A stretch of DNA of 64,000 bases from Pseudoclavibacter terrae (GCF_008831075.1 NZ_WBJX01000001.1:878515-942514), one strand, 5' to 3'; positions 15,415-25,924 are shown, counted from the first letter of the stretch. Notes: a model not told the origin generated them from the letters alone. Program-made: numbers and translations.

Positions 15415-16245
15415 TCAGAAGAAGAGGTCGGGGTCCTTGCCGGTTCGTTCGCCGGATTCGAGTGCGGCGATCACTGCGAGGTCGTCGGCGTCGAGGCTGA
15501 AGTCGAAGACCTCGAGGTTCGAGGCGAGCCGATCGCGATGGACGGACTTGGGGATAACGACGTTGCCGAGGTCCAGCTGCCAGCGCAGCACCACCTGGGC
15601 GACGGTCCTGTCGTGCTTCTCGGCAAGCGCGACGAGCGCGGGCTCCTGGAGCAGCGTGCCTCTGGCGAGCGGGGACCACGCCTCCGTCAGGATGCTGTGC
15701 GTGCTGTTGTACGCGCGCGTCTCGGTCTGCGGCAGGCGGGGGTGCAGCTCGATCTGGTTGACGGCTGGAACCGTGCCGGTCTCTGCCGCCAGGCGGTCGA
15801 GGTGATGCCCCTTGAAGTTCGAGACGCCGATCGAGCGTGCACGGCCCTCGTCGCGCAGTCGCTCGAGTGCTCGCCACGTCTCGACGTACCTGTCTTGCGC
15901 GGGGGCTGGCCAGTGGATGAGGTAGAGGTCCACGTAGTCCAGCCCGAGCCGCTCGAGGCTCTCGTCGAACGAGGCGAGCGTCTCGTCGAAGCCGTGCCGG
16001 TCGTGCCAGACCTTCGTCGCGACGAAGAGATCAGTGCGACGTGCTCCGCTCTCGCGGATTCCGCGCCCCACGCCCACCTCGTTGTCGTAGAACGCGGCGG
16101 TGTCGATGTGGCGGTAGCCGAGGTCGATGGCGTCGACGACGACTCTTGTCGCCTCCTCGTCGGGCACCTTGTAGACCCCGAGCCCCAGCTGTGGGATCTC
16201 GATGCCGTCGTTCATGGTCAGGCTGGGGGAGAGCGGCGAGGTCAT
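15415..16245 (-). CDS. Aldo/keto reductase (AKR5-like)
   Basis: A 276-aa NADPH-dependent carbonyl reductase with a TIM barrel. The catalytic tetrad is visible: Asp in Arg-His-Ile-Asp-Thr-Ala near residue 48, Tyr in Phe-Tyr-Asp-Asn-Glu near 53, Lys in Ala-Thr-Lys-Val-Trp near 78, and His in Leu-Ile-His-Trp-Pro near 110. Cofactor-binding Ile-Pro-Lys-Ser-Val lies near 235. It most resembles 2,5-diketo-gluconate reductases, but the substrate cannot be told. It follows the MFS gene by 39 nt on the same strand. A second paralogue lies at 37190-38032. Confidence 0.9.
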   Translation of the reverse strand: MTSPLSPSLTMNDGIEIPQLGLGVYKVPDEEATRVVVDAIDLGYRHIDTAAFYDNEVGVGRGIRESGARRTDLFVATKVWHDRHGFDETLASFDESLERLGLDYVDLYLIHWPAPAQDRYVETWRALERLRDEGRARSIGVSNFKGHHLDRLAAETGTVPAVNQIELHPRLPQTETRAYNSTHSILTEAWSPLARGTLLQEPALVALAEKHDRTVAQVVLRWQLDLGNVVIPKSVHRDRLASNLEVFDFSLDADDLAVIAALESGERTGKDPDLFF

Positions 16246-16284
16246 GGAGGCCTTTCGTTCGGCGTGCGGCTGAGCGAGGGTCGA

Positions 16285-17499
16285 TCAGGAGGGCGCGTTC
16301 AGGATGTTCATCGGCTCTGTGTCGGGGCGCGGAGCGATGTCGGTGCCGCGCAGGTCCGGGATGCTTCGACGCCAGATGAGCGCGACGGCCGCGCCGAGGA
16401 GCGCGAACGCCGCGCTGACCAGGAACCCGCCGAGGGAGCCGGCGAGGTCGTTGGCGATGCCTGCGAGCGCGGATCCTGCGGCCGCCCCGATGAGCTGGCC
16501 AGTCGCCATCCACCCGTACGACTCTGCGCTCTCGCTGAACCTGACGCTCGAGGACACGGCCGAGAAGCTGCCGGAGAAGACCGGCGCGATGCCGAGGCCG
16601 CTCACGAAGAACGCCGCGCCGAGCCAGATCGGGTTCGTCGAGATGAGCGCGAGACCGATGCCGAGGAACACGATGCCCATGCGGCGCGCGAGGGACATGG
16701 GGGCCAGTGGGACATGTCCGAATGCGAGGCCTCCGACAAGCGAGCCGACGGCGAACACCGCCAGCAGCACCCCGGTCTCGGCTCGCTCGTGCCCGAACTC
16801 GGCGACGACGGCTGCCTCGATGGCGGAGCAGGCGCCGACGAGCAGCGCGCCGATGATCGACATGAGCACGACGACGGGGTTGCGGAGCACCGCCCCGGCT
16901 CTCCTCCTCGACTTCGGGATGCGGACCTTTCCCACCTCGGGAGCCGCGACGAACCAGAGGCCGCCGAGGAGCAGGATGCCGGCCGCGACGAGAATGCCGG
17001 CGGCGGGGGAGATCGCGAACGCGACGGCCGTGGTGGCGACAGGGCCGATGACCCAGATGACCTCCTGGAGGGAGGCGTCGAGGGAGAAGAGCCGAGAGAG
17101 GAGGGCCGCGTTCACCACCTTGGGGTAGATGGTCCTGACGGCCGGGGACACGGGAGGGATGGTCAGCCCGGCCAGGACGGCGATGATCGCGGCCTGCCAG
17201 AGCACCGGCGGCCAGAGGGCCAAGGCCGTGAGCGAGACGGAGCAGGCGACCATCGTCGCGATGAGAACGGGGCGCATGCCCCAGAACGTCATGAGGCGAC
17301 CGGCCACCGGTCCGGAGACCGCCTGGCCGATGCTCAGCGCTGCGAGGACGACGCCTGCCGAGGTGAAGTTGCTGTACGTGTCCTCGATGTGCATGAGGAT
17401 CGCGAGCGAGAGCATGCCGGCGGGGAACCTGGCGACGAGCTGCGAGAGCAGGAGTCGTGTCAGGCCTGGGGTTCTGAGTACAGTCGCATAGTTCGTCAC
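16285..17499 (-). CDS. MFS transporter
   Basis: A 404-aa membrane protein with about 12 helices and typical MFS features, for example Gly-Arg-Leu-Met-Thr-Phe-Trp-Gly-Met-Arg-Pro near residue 65. The GTG start at 17499 opens the conserved Val-Thr-Asn-Tyr-Ala-Thr-Val-Leu-Arg sequence. It has a TACGAT box 10 nt upstream (17510-17515) and no ribosome site, so the leader is very short. The frame is open to 17601, but that part lies in the nrd control region and does not look coding. It probably heads a transcript with the aldo/keto reductase. Substrate unknown. Confidence 0.82.
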   Translation of the reverse strand: MTNYATVLRTPGLTRLLLSQLVARFPAGMLSLAILMHIEDTYSNFTSAGVVLAALSIGQAVSGPVAGRLMTFWGMRPVLIATMVACSVSLTALALWPPVLWQAAIIAVLAGLTIPPVSPAVRTIYPKVVNAALLSRLFSLDASLQEVIWVIGPVATTAVAFAISPAAGILVAAGILLLGGLWFVAAPEVGKVRIPKSRRRAGAVLRNPVVVLMSIIGALLVGACSAIEAAVVAEFGHERAETGVLLAVFAVGSLVGGLAFGHVPLAPMSLARRMGIVFLGIGLALISTNPIWLGAAFFVSGLGIAPVFSGSFSAVSSSVRFSESAESYGWMATGQLIGAAAGSALAGIANDLAGSLGGFLVSAAFALLGAAVALIWRRSIPDLRGTDIAPRPDTEPMNILNAPS

Positions 17500-17552
17500 A
17501 GCGCCGACAATCGTACGCCCCAGACACAGAATGTCGGTGGTTGGGGACAGAC

Positions 17553-17625
17553 TGTGCACAACCGCCGAAAACCGGTGGAGAAACGCCGGAAACAGGGGCA
17601 TTTTCTGTGGAGGACTTGTGGAGAA
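17553..17625. promoter_or_regulatory. Cluster of DnaA-box-like sequences upstream of nrdHIEF
   Basis: Three to four near-matches to the DnaA box (TTGTCCACA, read on the minus strand) lie in 73 nt. TGTGCACAA at 17553-17561 and TGTGGAGAA at 17617-17625 each have one mismatch; GGTGGAGAA at 17574-17582 and TGTGGAGGA at 17606-17614 have two. DnaA controls nrd transcription in other bacteria. DnaA binding here is an inference. Confidence 0.4.
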
Positions 17626-17633
17626 CTACACGG

Positions 17634-17685
17634 TTGTAACACCGCATCTAGTGGTGGTAGCCTCATCGAGCACAAGATGTAGTGG
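17634..17685 (+). promoter_or_regulatory. nrdHIEF promoter with two NrdR boxes
   Basis: Two 16-bp NrdR boxes are present: 17639-17654 (ACACCGCATCTAGTGG) and 17670-17685 (GCACAAGATGTAGTGG). Their starts are 31 bp apart, three helical turns, as needed for cooperative NrdR binding. A plausible promoter (TTGTAA 17634-17639, TAGCCT 17658-17663, 18-bp spacer) is covered by box 1, and box 2 would sit over the start site. NrdR, an ATP/dATP-sensing repressor, would therefore block transcription when dATP is high. Confidence 0.85.
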
Positions 17686-17831
17686 CCGCGGGAAACTGCG
17701 ACACAACGGGGGTTCATCCGCCTGGCACCGCGTGAGACTGCTCCGGCAGGGCCGCGGAAGACCGGACGAGACGCGTTCACCGCACTGCACGAATAGCACT
17801 CCCCACAGCACTTAGGAACCAGGAGAAGACC

Positions 17832-18068
17832 ATGGCAATCGCCGTCTACAGCAAGCCGTCATGCGTGCAGTGCACCGCCACCTACCGTGCCCTCGACAAG
17901 CAGGGCATCGAGTACGAGATCTTCGACGTGTCCGCCGACGAGAAGGCACTCCAGACCGTCAAGGAGCTCGGCTACATGCAGGCTCCCGTCGTCATCGCCG
18001 GTGACGACCACTGGTCGGGGTTCCGTCCCGACAAGATCAGCCAGCTGGCTGCTCTCGCCACGGCCTAG
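17832..18068 (+). CDS. nrdH: Glutaredoxin-like protein NrdH
   Basis: A 78-aa electron donor for class Ib ribonucleotide reductase, reduced by thioredoxin reductase. The active site Cys-Val-Gln-Cys is at residues 11-14, and the C-terminal motif Trp-Ser-Gly-Phe-Arg-Pro-Asp near 61-67 is the NrdH signature. AGGAG lies 6 nt before the ATG. First gene of nrdHIEF, directly downstream of the NrdR-controlled promoter. Confidence 0.97.
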   Translation: MAIAVYSKPSCVQCTATYRALDKQGIEYEIFDVSADEKALQTVKELGYMQAPVVIAGDDHWSGFRPDKISQLAALATA

Positions 18069-18116
18069 CCGTCGCACCTCGCTGCTCTCGCCGCTGTTGA
18101 AGAAGGGACTGCACCC

Positions 18117-18548
18117 ATGACCGGGCTCATCTACTTCTCGAGCGTCTCCGAGAACACGCGTCGCTTCGTCGAGAAGCTCGATCGGCCAGCGAGCCGCATC
18201 CCGCTCTTCCCGAGCGAACCCCAGCTTGTCGCAGACGAGCCCTACGTGCTCATCCTCCCCACCTACGGCGGGGGAGATGGGCGCGGGGCCGTCCCCAAGC
18301 AGGTCATCAGGTTCCTGAACGAGCCGCGCAACCGCGAGCTCCTCCGCGGCGTCATCGCCGGCGGGAACACGAACTTCGGCAAGGGCTACGGCCTGGCTGC
18401 CGACATCATCTCTGCGAAGTGCGGCGTACCCACGCTCTACCGCTTCGAACTCTTCGGCACGCCAGACGACGTCGCCGCAGTCAACTCTGGATTGGACAGG
18501 TTTTGGCAGCAACAACCGCTCTCGACGACGCAAGTGTCATCACGATGA
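18117..18548 (+). CDS. nrdI: Flavodoxin-like protein NrdI
   Basis: A 143-aa FMN protein that supplies the oxidant needed to assemble the dimanganese-tyrosyl radical in NrdF. The FMN loop near the N-terminus reads [11 protein letters not shown], and Thr-Tyr-Gly-Gly-Gly near residue 43 is typical. The start follows AAGGGA by 8 nt. Its TGA overlaps the ATG of nrdE (ATGA), so the two are translationally coupled. Confidence 0.95.
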   Translation: MTGLIYFSSVSENTRRFVEKLDRPASRIPLFPSEPQLVADEPYVLILPTYGGGDGRGAVPKQVIRFLNEPRNRELLRGVIAGGNTNFGKGYGLAADIISAKCGVPTLYRFELFGTPDDVAAVNSGLDRFWQQQPLSTTQVSSR

Positions 18549-20671
18549 ACGCACCAACGGCGGCGAACACGCTCGACTACCACTCGCTGAACGCGATGCT
18601 CAACCTGTACGACGAGAACGGCCAGATCCAGTTCGACAAGGACCGCGAAGCCGCTCACCAGTACTTCATCCAGCACGTCAACCAGAACACGGTCTTCTTC
18701 CACGATCTCGAAGAGCGCCTCGAGTACCTCGTCGAGAACGAGTACTACGAGCCCGAGACGCTCGCGATGTACTCCCACTCGTTCATCGAGCAGCTCCGCA
18801 ACCGCCTCTACGCGAAGAAGTTCCGCTTCCCCACGTTCCTCGGCGCGTTCAAGTTCTACACCTCGTACGCCCTCAAGACGTTCGATGGCAAGCGCTACCT
18901 CGAGCGCTTCGAGGACCGCGTGCTCATGGTCGCGCTCGGCCTCGCACAGGGTGAAGAGGTGCTCGCGACCTCGCTCGCCGACGAGATGATCGCCGGCCGC
19001 TTCCAGCCGGCGACCCCCACGTTCCTCAACACGGGCAAGAAGCAGCGCGGCGAGCTCGTCTCCTGCTTCCTCCTCCGCATCGAGGACAACATGGAGTCCA
19101 TCGGCCGCTCCATCAACTCCGCGCTGCAGCTCTCCAAGCGCGGCGGCGGCGTCGCGTTCAACCTCTCCAACATCCGCGAGTCCGGCGCCCCGATCAAGCA
19201 GATCCAGAACCAGTCCTCTGGCATCATCCCGATCATGAAGCTGCTGGAGGACTCCTTCTCCTACGCGAACCAGCTCGGCGCGCGCCAGGGTGCGGGAGCC
19301 GTGTACCTCAACGTGCACCACCCGGACATCATGCGGTTCCTCGACACGAAGCGCGAGAACGCCGACGAGAAGATCCGCATCAAGACGCTCTCGCTGGGCG
19401 TCGTCGTCCCCGACATCACGTTCGAGCTCGCCAAGCGCGGCGAGGACATGTACCTCTTCTCCCCGTACGACGTCGAGCGCGTCTACGGCAAGCCGTTCGG
19501 CGACATCTCCGTCACGGAGAAGTACTACGAGATGGTCGACGACGCGCGCATCCAGAAGACGAAGATCAGCGCTCGCCAGCTGTTCCAGACGCTCGCCGAG
19601 ATCCAGTTCGAGTCGGGCTACCCGTACATCATGTACGAGGACACGGTGAACCGTGCGAACCCCATCGAGGGACGCATCAACATGTCAAACCTGTGCTCGG
19701 AGATCCTTCAGGTCAACTCGCCGACGACCTACACCGACGACCTCGGCTACGAGACCATCGGCAACGACATCTCCTGCAACCTGGGTTCGATGAACATCGC
19801 GGCCGCCATGGATTCGCGCGACCTGGCGACGGCCGTCGAGACGGCGATCCGCGGCCTCACCGCCGTGAGCGACATGAGCCACATCGCCTCGGTGCCGTCC
19901 ATCGCGAAGGGCAACGACGAGTCGCACGCCATCGGCCTCGGCCAGATGAACCTGCACGGATTCCTGGGACGCGAGCGCATCTTCTACGGTTCGGAAGAGG
20001 CTCTCGACTTCACGAACATCTACTTCTACACGGTGGTGTTCCACGCGATCCGTGCCTCGAACCTCATCGCGACCGAGCGTGGCCGTTCCTTCGCCGGCTT
20101 CGAGCGCTCCACCTACGCGACCGGCGAGTTCTTCGACAAGTACGTCGACGTCGAGTGGGCTCCCAAGACGGAACGCGTCCGCGAGCTCTTCGAGGGCATG
20201 CACATCCCGACCCAGGCCGACTGGGCTGAGCTGCGCGAGCTCGTGCAGAAGCACGGCATGTACAACCGCAACCTGCAGGCCGTGCCGCCGACCGGGTCGA
20301 TCAGCTACATCAACCACTCGACCTCGTCGATCCACCCGATCGCGTCGAAGATCGAGATCCGCAAGGAAGGCAAGCTCGGCCGCGTCTACTACCCGGCGCC
20401 GTACCTCTCGAACGACAACCTCGAGTACTTCGAGGACGCCTACGAGATCGGCTACGAGAAGATCATCGACACGTACGCCGAGGCGACGCAGCACGTCGAC
20501 CAGGGCCTGTCGCTGACGCTCTTCTTCAAGGACACGGCGACGACCCGCGACATCAACCGCGCGCAGATCTACGCGTGGAAGAAGGGCATCAAGACGATCT
20601 ACTACATCCGTCTTCGTCAGCTCGCGCTCGAGGGCACCGAGGTCGACGGCTGCGTCAGCTGCATGCTGTAA
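18545..20671 (+). CDS. nrdE: Class Ib ribonucleoside-diphosphate reductase alpha subunit
   Basis: A 708-aa catalytic subunit that reduces NDPs to dNDPs. Visible are the radical-site region Asn-Leu-Cys-Ser-Glu-Ile near residue 385, the substrate-site segment Pro-Thr-Gly-Ser-Ile-Ser near 580, and the C-terminal redox pair Cys-Val-Ser-Cys-Met-Leu. The N-terminal ATP cone of class Ia enzymes is absent, as expected for NrdE. The ATG at 18545 overlaps the nrdI stop. Third positions are almost all G/C, with very regular codon use, fitting high expression. Confidence 0.97.
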   Translation: MNAPTAANTLDYHSLNAMLNLYDENGQIQFDKDREAAHQYFIQHVNQNTVFFHDLEERLEYLVENEYYEPETLAMYSHSFIEQLRNRLYAKKFRFPTFLGAFKFYTSYALKTFDGKRYLERFEDRVLMVALGLAQGEEVLATSLADEMIAGRFQPATPTFLNTGKKQRGELVSCFLLRIEDNMESIGRSINSALQLSKRGGGVAFNLSNIRESGAPIKQIQNQSSGIIPIMKLLEDSFSYANQLGARQGAGAVYLNVHHPDIMRFLDTKRENADEKIRIKTLSLGVVVPDITFELAKRGEDMYLFSPYDVERVYGKPFGDISVTEKYYEMVDDARIQKTKISARQLFQTLAEIQFESGYPYIMYEDTVNRANPIEGRINMSNLCSEILQVNSPTTYTDDLGYETIGNDISCNLGSMNIAAAMDSRDLATAVETAIRGLTAVSDMSHIASVPSIAKGNDESHAIGLGQMNLHGFLGRERIFYGSEEALDFTNIYFYTVVFHAIRASNLIATERGRSFAGFERSTYATGEFFDKYVDVEWAPKTERVRELFEGMHIPTQADWAELRELVQKHGMYNRNLQAVPPTGSISYINHSTSSIHPIASKIEIRKEGKLGRVYYPAPYLSNDNLEYFEDAYEIGYEKIIDTYAEATQHVDQGLSLTLFFKDTATTRDINRAQIYAWKKGIKTIYYIRLRQLALEGTEVDGCVSCML

Positions 20672-21736
<1,065 letters not shown>

Positions 21737-21760
21737 CCCCGCGCCCCGTAGCGCCACCTT

Positions 21761-21799
21761 CGAGGCGGCACCGACCAGAATCTGGCCGGTGCCGCCTCG
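21761..21799 (+). terminator. Hairpin terminator of nrdHIEF
   Basis: A 13-bp perfect stem (arms 21761-21773 and 21787-21799) with extra inner pairing lies 24 nt after the nrdF stop. No clear T-tract follows. The rest of 21800-22058 shows no convincing gene. Confidence 0.7.
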
Positions 21800-22058
21800 A
21801 CGCGTCTCACCCGACAACGCCGCGCCGCGCCGCCGCCGCTCGAGGGCGGACTTGTGGTCGCTTCCGGCGCGTTTTGGCGACCACAACTCCGCCCGCGGTC
21901 TCGGAGGCCGCACCCGGGGAGGAGTTGGGGTCGTTTTCGTCCTGGTGAACGCGACCAGCTCTTGCCGTGATCCGGGCCGCGCGCGCTACGCTCTGGGCAG
22001 CGGCGCCCCGCCGCCGGGGGCGAGCACGGTTCCCCCGAGCACGATCGAAGGAGATCCC

Positions 22059-22220
22059 ATGGGACACGACAAGAACGAGGAACTTCGCGAGGAGCATGAG
22101 CACCAGGAGGAGCACCGCCAGGTGCGCCGCGACGAGACCTTCGAGGCTGGCGACGGTGCCGTCGACGACGAGGGCTCGCAGGACCGCCGACGCCAGGACG
22201 GCGTCAGCGACCTGTCCTGA
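22059..22220 (+). CDS. Small highly charged protein (53 aa)
   Basis: The ATG at 22059 follows a textbook ribosome site (GAAGGAG, 6-nt gap). The product is rich in Glu, His, Arg, Asp and Gln, has no hydrophobic segment and is predicted to be disordered. It starts Met-Gly-His-Asp-Lys-Asn-Glu-Glu-Leu-Arg. The frame is open far upstream, but that part lacks signals. It precedes the DUF6328 gene by 97 nt on the same strand. No family is recognised. Confidence 0.65.
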   Translation: MGHDKNEELREEHEHQEEHRQVRRDETFEAGDGAVDDEGSQDRRRQDGVSDLS

Positions 22221-22317
22221 CCGCTGAGTCCGGCGCGTCCCCGGCCCTCGGCTCGGGGTGCGCCGGACCCACCAGCACGACGAAACACCCGGCACCTCCA
22301 GGAACGCAGGAGAAGTC

Positions 22318-22851
22318 ATGGTCGACAACGAGGTCTCCACCACGCCTGACGACGGGCGGGACGAGACTCCCAACGAACGCTACGACCGCAACTGGAACGA
22401 GCTCATGCAGGAGTTCCGTGTCCTGCAGACGGGCACGCAGATCATGGCGGGCTTCCTCTTGACGCTGCCGTTCCAGCAGCGCTTCACGGAGCTGGGGCCG
22501 TTTGACCACGTGCTCTACCTGTGCCTCGTCATCTTCGCCGTCGTCGTCACCCTGTTGGCCCTCGCACCGGTCATGTTGCACCGCGTGCTCTTCCAGGAGC
22601 GAGCGAAGGCGCAGCTGGTGCACGCGGCGAGTGTGATCCTCCTCGTCTGCCTCGTCGCGGCGACGCTGCTGTTCGTCGGCATCGTGCTCTTCGTCTTCGA
22701 CTTCGTCGTCTCACCCACTGCCGGTCTGTGGGCCGGGGGAGGGATCGCCGTGCTCGCCGTCCTGCTGTGGACCTTCGGCCCGAAGCTCCTCAGGGCGGCG
22801 CGCGACCGCGCCGCGCGTGATTACCCCAGCGGGAACGCGTCGAACAGCTGA
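22318..22851 (+). CDS. DUF6328 family membrane protein
   Basis: A 177-aa protein with a charged N-terminus, then Asn-Glu-Arg-Tyr-Asp-Arg-Asn-Trp-Asn-Glu-Leu-Met-Gln-Glu-Phe-Arg-Val, typical of this family, and four hydrophobic helices (about 42-60, 65-85, 100-122, 128-150). GCAGGAGAAGTC precedes the ATG at 22318. Its last 31 nt overlap the 3' end of the convergent metallophosphoesterase gene. The function of DUF6328 is unknown. Confidence 0.82.
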   Translation: MVDNEVSTTPDDGRDETPNERYDRNWNELMQEFRVLQTGTQIMAGFLLTLPFQQRFTELGPFDHVLYLCLVIFAVVVTLLALAPVMLHRVLFQERAKAQLVHAASVILLVCLVAATLLFVGIVLFVFDFVVSPTAGLWAGGGIAVLAVLLWTFGPKLLRAARDRAARDYPSGNASNS

Positions 22852-24470
22852 GCGGGAGCCTCCTGAGTGCGCGAGTCGACCACGTAGCTCTCGACCAGGG
22901 CACCCGCATCCGCTGACACGGTCAGCACGCTGAAGACGCTCAGCTTCGGGTCGGCGACGTACGGGAGCGGCTGCCCTTCGGGTCCCAGCTGGGGGCGGAT
23001 GTTCGGCACGACCGGGGCGAGGCCGCCCGGGTCGCCCTGCGCGAGGGCGTTGTGGGAGTTCCAGAGGCGAGGCGGGCGGGCGCGGTGACGTCCGCCGCCG
23101 CTCTCGAACGCTCCGTGGGTGCTGCCCGCGTGCGAGGTCTCGAGGTAGTGCACGCCCGCGGGCGACGTGAACCTGGACCAGAGGTGGGAGTGGCCCCCGA
23201 CCACGAGGTCGACCCCGGCCGCCTCGAGCAGTGGCGCGACGTCGCGCAACAGGATGTTCTCGCTCGACGGGTAGTCGTAGCGGACCCCGGTCACCCGCCC
23301 AGTCGCATCCCGCTCCTCCAAGCGAACGGGATGCGCGAAGTGCGGCATCGCGTTCACGCCGATGCTGTGCGGGCTCTCGTGCATGACGACGACCTGCAGC
23401 CTCGCCTCAGCGAACTCCGGACTCTGCAGTTCGCGTCGCAGCCAGGTGTGCTGCGTGCTGCCGACGCTCAGGTCGTCGATAATGTGCGAACCGTGGCGCT
23501 GGGCGAGCGGGTCGTCGAGCACGTCGCGTGACTCCTGGTACCTGCTCGAGACGTTGCGGGCCTCGGGACGCTCGTCGGCACGGCCCGACCGCCAGACGCG
23601 TGCCGCACTGAGCGCGATGATGCGCACGCCGCCGAACGTGACGGCGTAGTAGCGCTGCCCGGACGCTGAGGGAAACAGCCCCTCGTAGTTGGACAGGCTG
23701 TGGCTATCGGCGGAGACGGCGAGCGGCAACGCGTTGTCGAACGATGCAGGCAGCCCGGCCCCCGCCGCCCTCCTGCCTTGGACCTCGTGATTGCCGACCA
23801 CGGGAAAGATCGGGGTGCTCGGCAGGATGCTCCGCATGGCCGGGAAGAACGCTGACCCTCTGGCGTCGTCGAACCATTCGGAGGCGCGGTCGGGAACGTT
23901 CACGAAGTCGCCTGCGTAGAAGACTGCGTCGAACGGGCCGACCACGGCTGAGGCCTGCTGCATCGCGGCAGGCACGGGCGCGCCGAGCTGATGATCGCTG
24001 GTCAGCAGGATGCGCAGGAGCGGCGCGTCGGGCGGGGGAGCGGCCGTGAGGCGAGCGACCGTGGACGTGGCTCCGTCGCTGACGACTCGGTACGCGTAGT
24101 CCTGGCCCGGCACGAGCCCGGTGGCGTCGGCAGAGACGCGCCATACCTCGCGCGACACGATGACCTCGGTCTCGAGGGCCCGACGCAGCTCGATCAGCTC
24201 GGTCGGGAGCGCGCTGTCGCGATCCTCCGCCATGGCGGGGAGGCGAGTGCAGACGGTTTCGACCGCGCTTGCCCCTGGCAGGAGGGCACCGAGGTTGGCC
24301 CGGTGAAGTTCGTCCGGCGTGAGACGCGCAAGGCGCTCCGCGCGCTCGATCGGCGCGAAGACCAGGCGGCTCGCGCGCGGCCTCCGGTCGGTGACCCAGG
24401 CGACTTCGACTCCGGTCTCGTCCGGCAGCAGAAGATACGGTTCGCACAGCATTCCGACGTCGTCGCTCAT
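22821..24470 (-). CDS. Metallophosphoesterase with N-terminal fibronectin/PhoD-like domain
   Basis: A 549-aa protein with no signal peptide. Residues about 10-140 look like the beta-sandwich that precedes purple-acid-type phosphatase domains. The metal-binding motifs follow in order: Thr-Ser-Asp-His-Gln near 157, Ala-Gly-Asp-Phe-Val-Asn near 187, Gly-Asn-His-Glu near 227, His in Val-Val-Met-His-Glu-Ser near 374, and Gly-Gly-His-Ser-His near 430. It should be a dinuclear-metal phosphoesterase; the substrate is unknown. GGAGG lies 7 nt before the ATG. The gene is divergent from glutamate decarboxylase. Confidence 0.85.
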   Translation of the reverse strand: MSDDVGMLCEPYLLLPDETGVEVAWVTDRRPRASRLVFAPIERAERLARLTPDELHRANLGALLPGASAVETVCTRLPAMAEDRDSALPTELIELRRALETEVIVSREVWRVSADATGLVPGQDYAYRVVSDGATSTVARLTAAPPPDAPLLRILLTSDHQLGAPVPAAMQQASAVVGPFDAVFYAGDFVNVPDRASEWFDDARGSAFFPAMRSILPSTPIFPVVGNHEVQGRRAAGAGLPASFDNALPLAVSADSHSLSNYEGLFPSASGQRYYAVTFGGVRIIALSAARVWRSGRADERPEARNVSSRYQESRDVLDDPLAQRHGSHIIDDLSVGSTQHTWLRRELQSPEFAEARLQVVVMHESPHSIGVNAMPHFAHPVRLEERDATGRVTGVRYDYPSSENILLRDVAPLLEAAGVDLVVGGHSHLWSRFTSPAGVHYLETSHAGSTHGAFESGGGRHRARPPRLWNSHNALAQGDPGGLAPVVPNIRPQLGPEGQPLPYVADPKLSVFSVLTVSADAGALVESYVVDSRTQEAPAQLFDAFPLG

Positions 24471-24538
24471 CCGCGTGCCTCCATCTTCGCGCCGGTCTGG
24501 CTCTTGCGGCCCTGCCCACCAGTGGCAAGAGTAAGCAC

Positions 24539-25924
24539 ATGGACATCCCCATGACGCCTCCCGCCGACGAGAATCCCTTGACGATCTTTAGCAGCGCCGA
24601 TGAGCTCAGACCGCTTCCGAAGCTGGAGCTGCCCGAGAGCGGGACGAGGAGCGAGGTCGCGTACCAGCTCGTCCGTGACGACGCGATGCTCGACGGCAAC
24701 GCCAGGCAGAACCTCGCCACCTTCGTGAGCACCTACATGGACGAGCACGCCGATCGCCTCTACTCGGCGACGTTCGACAAGAACATCGTCGACAAGGACG
24801 AGTACAGACGGACGGCCGAGATCGAGCAGCGATGCTGGAAGATGATCGCGAACCTTTGGCACGTGCCCGACGTGACCACGGCCATCGGGACGAGCACGGT
24901 CGGCTCATCAGAGGCGGCCATGCTGGCAGGCCTCGCCCTGAAGAAGCGGTGGGCTTCGGCGCGCAAAGCCAAGGGGCAGTCGGCGGATGCACCCAACATC
25001 GTGATGTCGAGTGCCGTGCAGGTGTGCTGGGAGAAGTTCTGCGTCTACTGGGATGTGGAGGCTCGCTTCGTGCCCATCGACGACACGCATCCGACGCTCA
25101 CGGGCGACCAGCTCGACGCCGTCGTCGACGAGAACACCATCGGCGTCGTCGCCATCATGGGCGTCACCTACACCGGCGCGTACGAGCCCGTGAAGGAGAT
25201 CTCGGCCGCCCTCGACCGGATCCAGGCGGCGCGCGGCCTGGATATTCCCGTGCACGTCGACGGAGCGTCCGGCGGCATGATCGCGCCGTTCCTCAACCGG
25301 GACCTCGAGTGGGACTTCCGCGTCGACCGGGTCGTGTCGATCAACACCTCCGGCCACAAGTACGGGCTCGTGTACCCCGGCCTCGGCTGGGTCGTGTGGC
25401 GCGACGTCGACCTCGTGCCGCCCGAGCTGATCTTCCGGGTCAGCTACCTCGGCGGCGACATCCCCACACTCACCCTCAACTTCTCGCGCCCCGGCGCGCA
25501 GGTGCTGCTGCAGTACTACCAGTTCCTGCACCTGGGGTTCTCGGGGTACGAGCGCGTGCAGCGCGCGACGATGGATGTGGCGCAGTTCCTCGCGCAGGAG
25601 ATCGACTCCATGGACGAGTTCACCCTCTTCAACAGGCAGCTCGACATCCCCGTCTTCGCCTGGCAGCGCACCGACGCGGGCGGCGCATGGACTCTCGCCG
25701 ATGTCTCCGACCGGCTGCGCATGACCGGCTGGCTCGTGCCCTCGTATCCGCTGCCAGACAATCTCTCCGACCGACTCGTCCAACGCATCGTGGTTCGCAA
25801 CGGGCTCGGACGTGACCTTGCCGACGACCTCATGGAAGATCTCCGTGGCGCGGTCCGGGACCTCGATTCGGGCGCCGCAGGCCGTTCCGACGGAGGGGAC
25901 GGCAAGCGCGGGTTCACGCATTAG
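24539..25924 (+). CDS. gad: Glutamate decarboxylase
   Basis: A 461-aa PLP enzyme converting L-glutamate to GABA and CO2 with proton consumption, used in acid tolerance and GABA metabolism. The PLP-binding Lys is 274 in Ser-Gly-His-Lys-Tyr-Gly. Val-Asp-Gly-Ala-Ser-Gly-Gly near 240-246 and Thr-Ser-Thr-Val-Gly-Ser-Ser-Glu-Ala near 118-126 are characteristic of bacterial/plant-type GAD. Length matches. The ATG at 24539 has no ribosome site; AAGAGT six bases upstream may be a weak -10 of a leaderless mRNA. No glutamate/GABA antiporter is adjacent, but a GlnPQ-type importer follows after 284 nt. Confidence 0.93.
   Translation: MDIPMTPPADENPLTIFSSADELRPLPKLELPESGTRSEVAYQLVRDDAMLDGNARQNLATFVSTYMDEHADRLYSATFDKNIVDKDEYRRTAEIEQRCWKMIANLWHVPDVTTAIGTSTVGSSEAAMLAGLALKKRWASARKAKGQSADAPNIVMSSAVQVCWEKFCVYWDVEARFVPIDDTHPTLTGDQLDAVVDENTIGVVAIMGVTYTGAYEPVKEISAALDRIQAARGLDIPVHVDGASGGMIAPFLNRDLEWDFRVDRVVSINTSGHKYGLVYPGLGWVVWRDVDLVPPELIFRVSYLGGDIPTLTLNFSRPGAQVLLQYYQFLHLGFSGYERVQRATMDVAQFLAQEIDSMDEFTLFNRQLDIPVFAWQRTDAGGAWTLADVSDRLRMTGWLVPSYPLPDNLSDRLVQRIVVRNGLGRDLADDLMEDLRGAVRDLDSGAAGRSDGGDGKRGFTH

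Noticed and set aside
15007-17682. An 891-codon plus-strand frame across the aldo/keto reductase and MFS genes.
   Set aside because: It spans two genes on the other strand, and its product is low-complexity Arg/Glu/Gly-rich.
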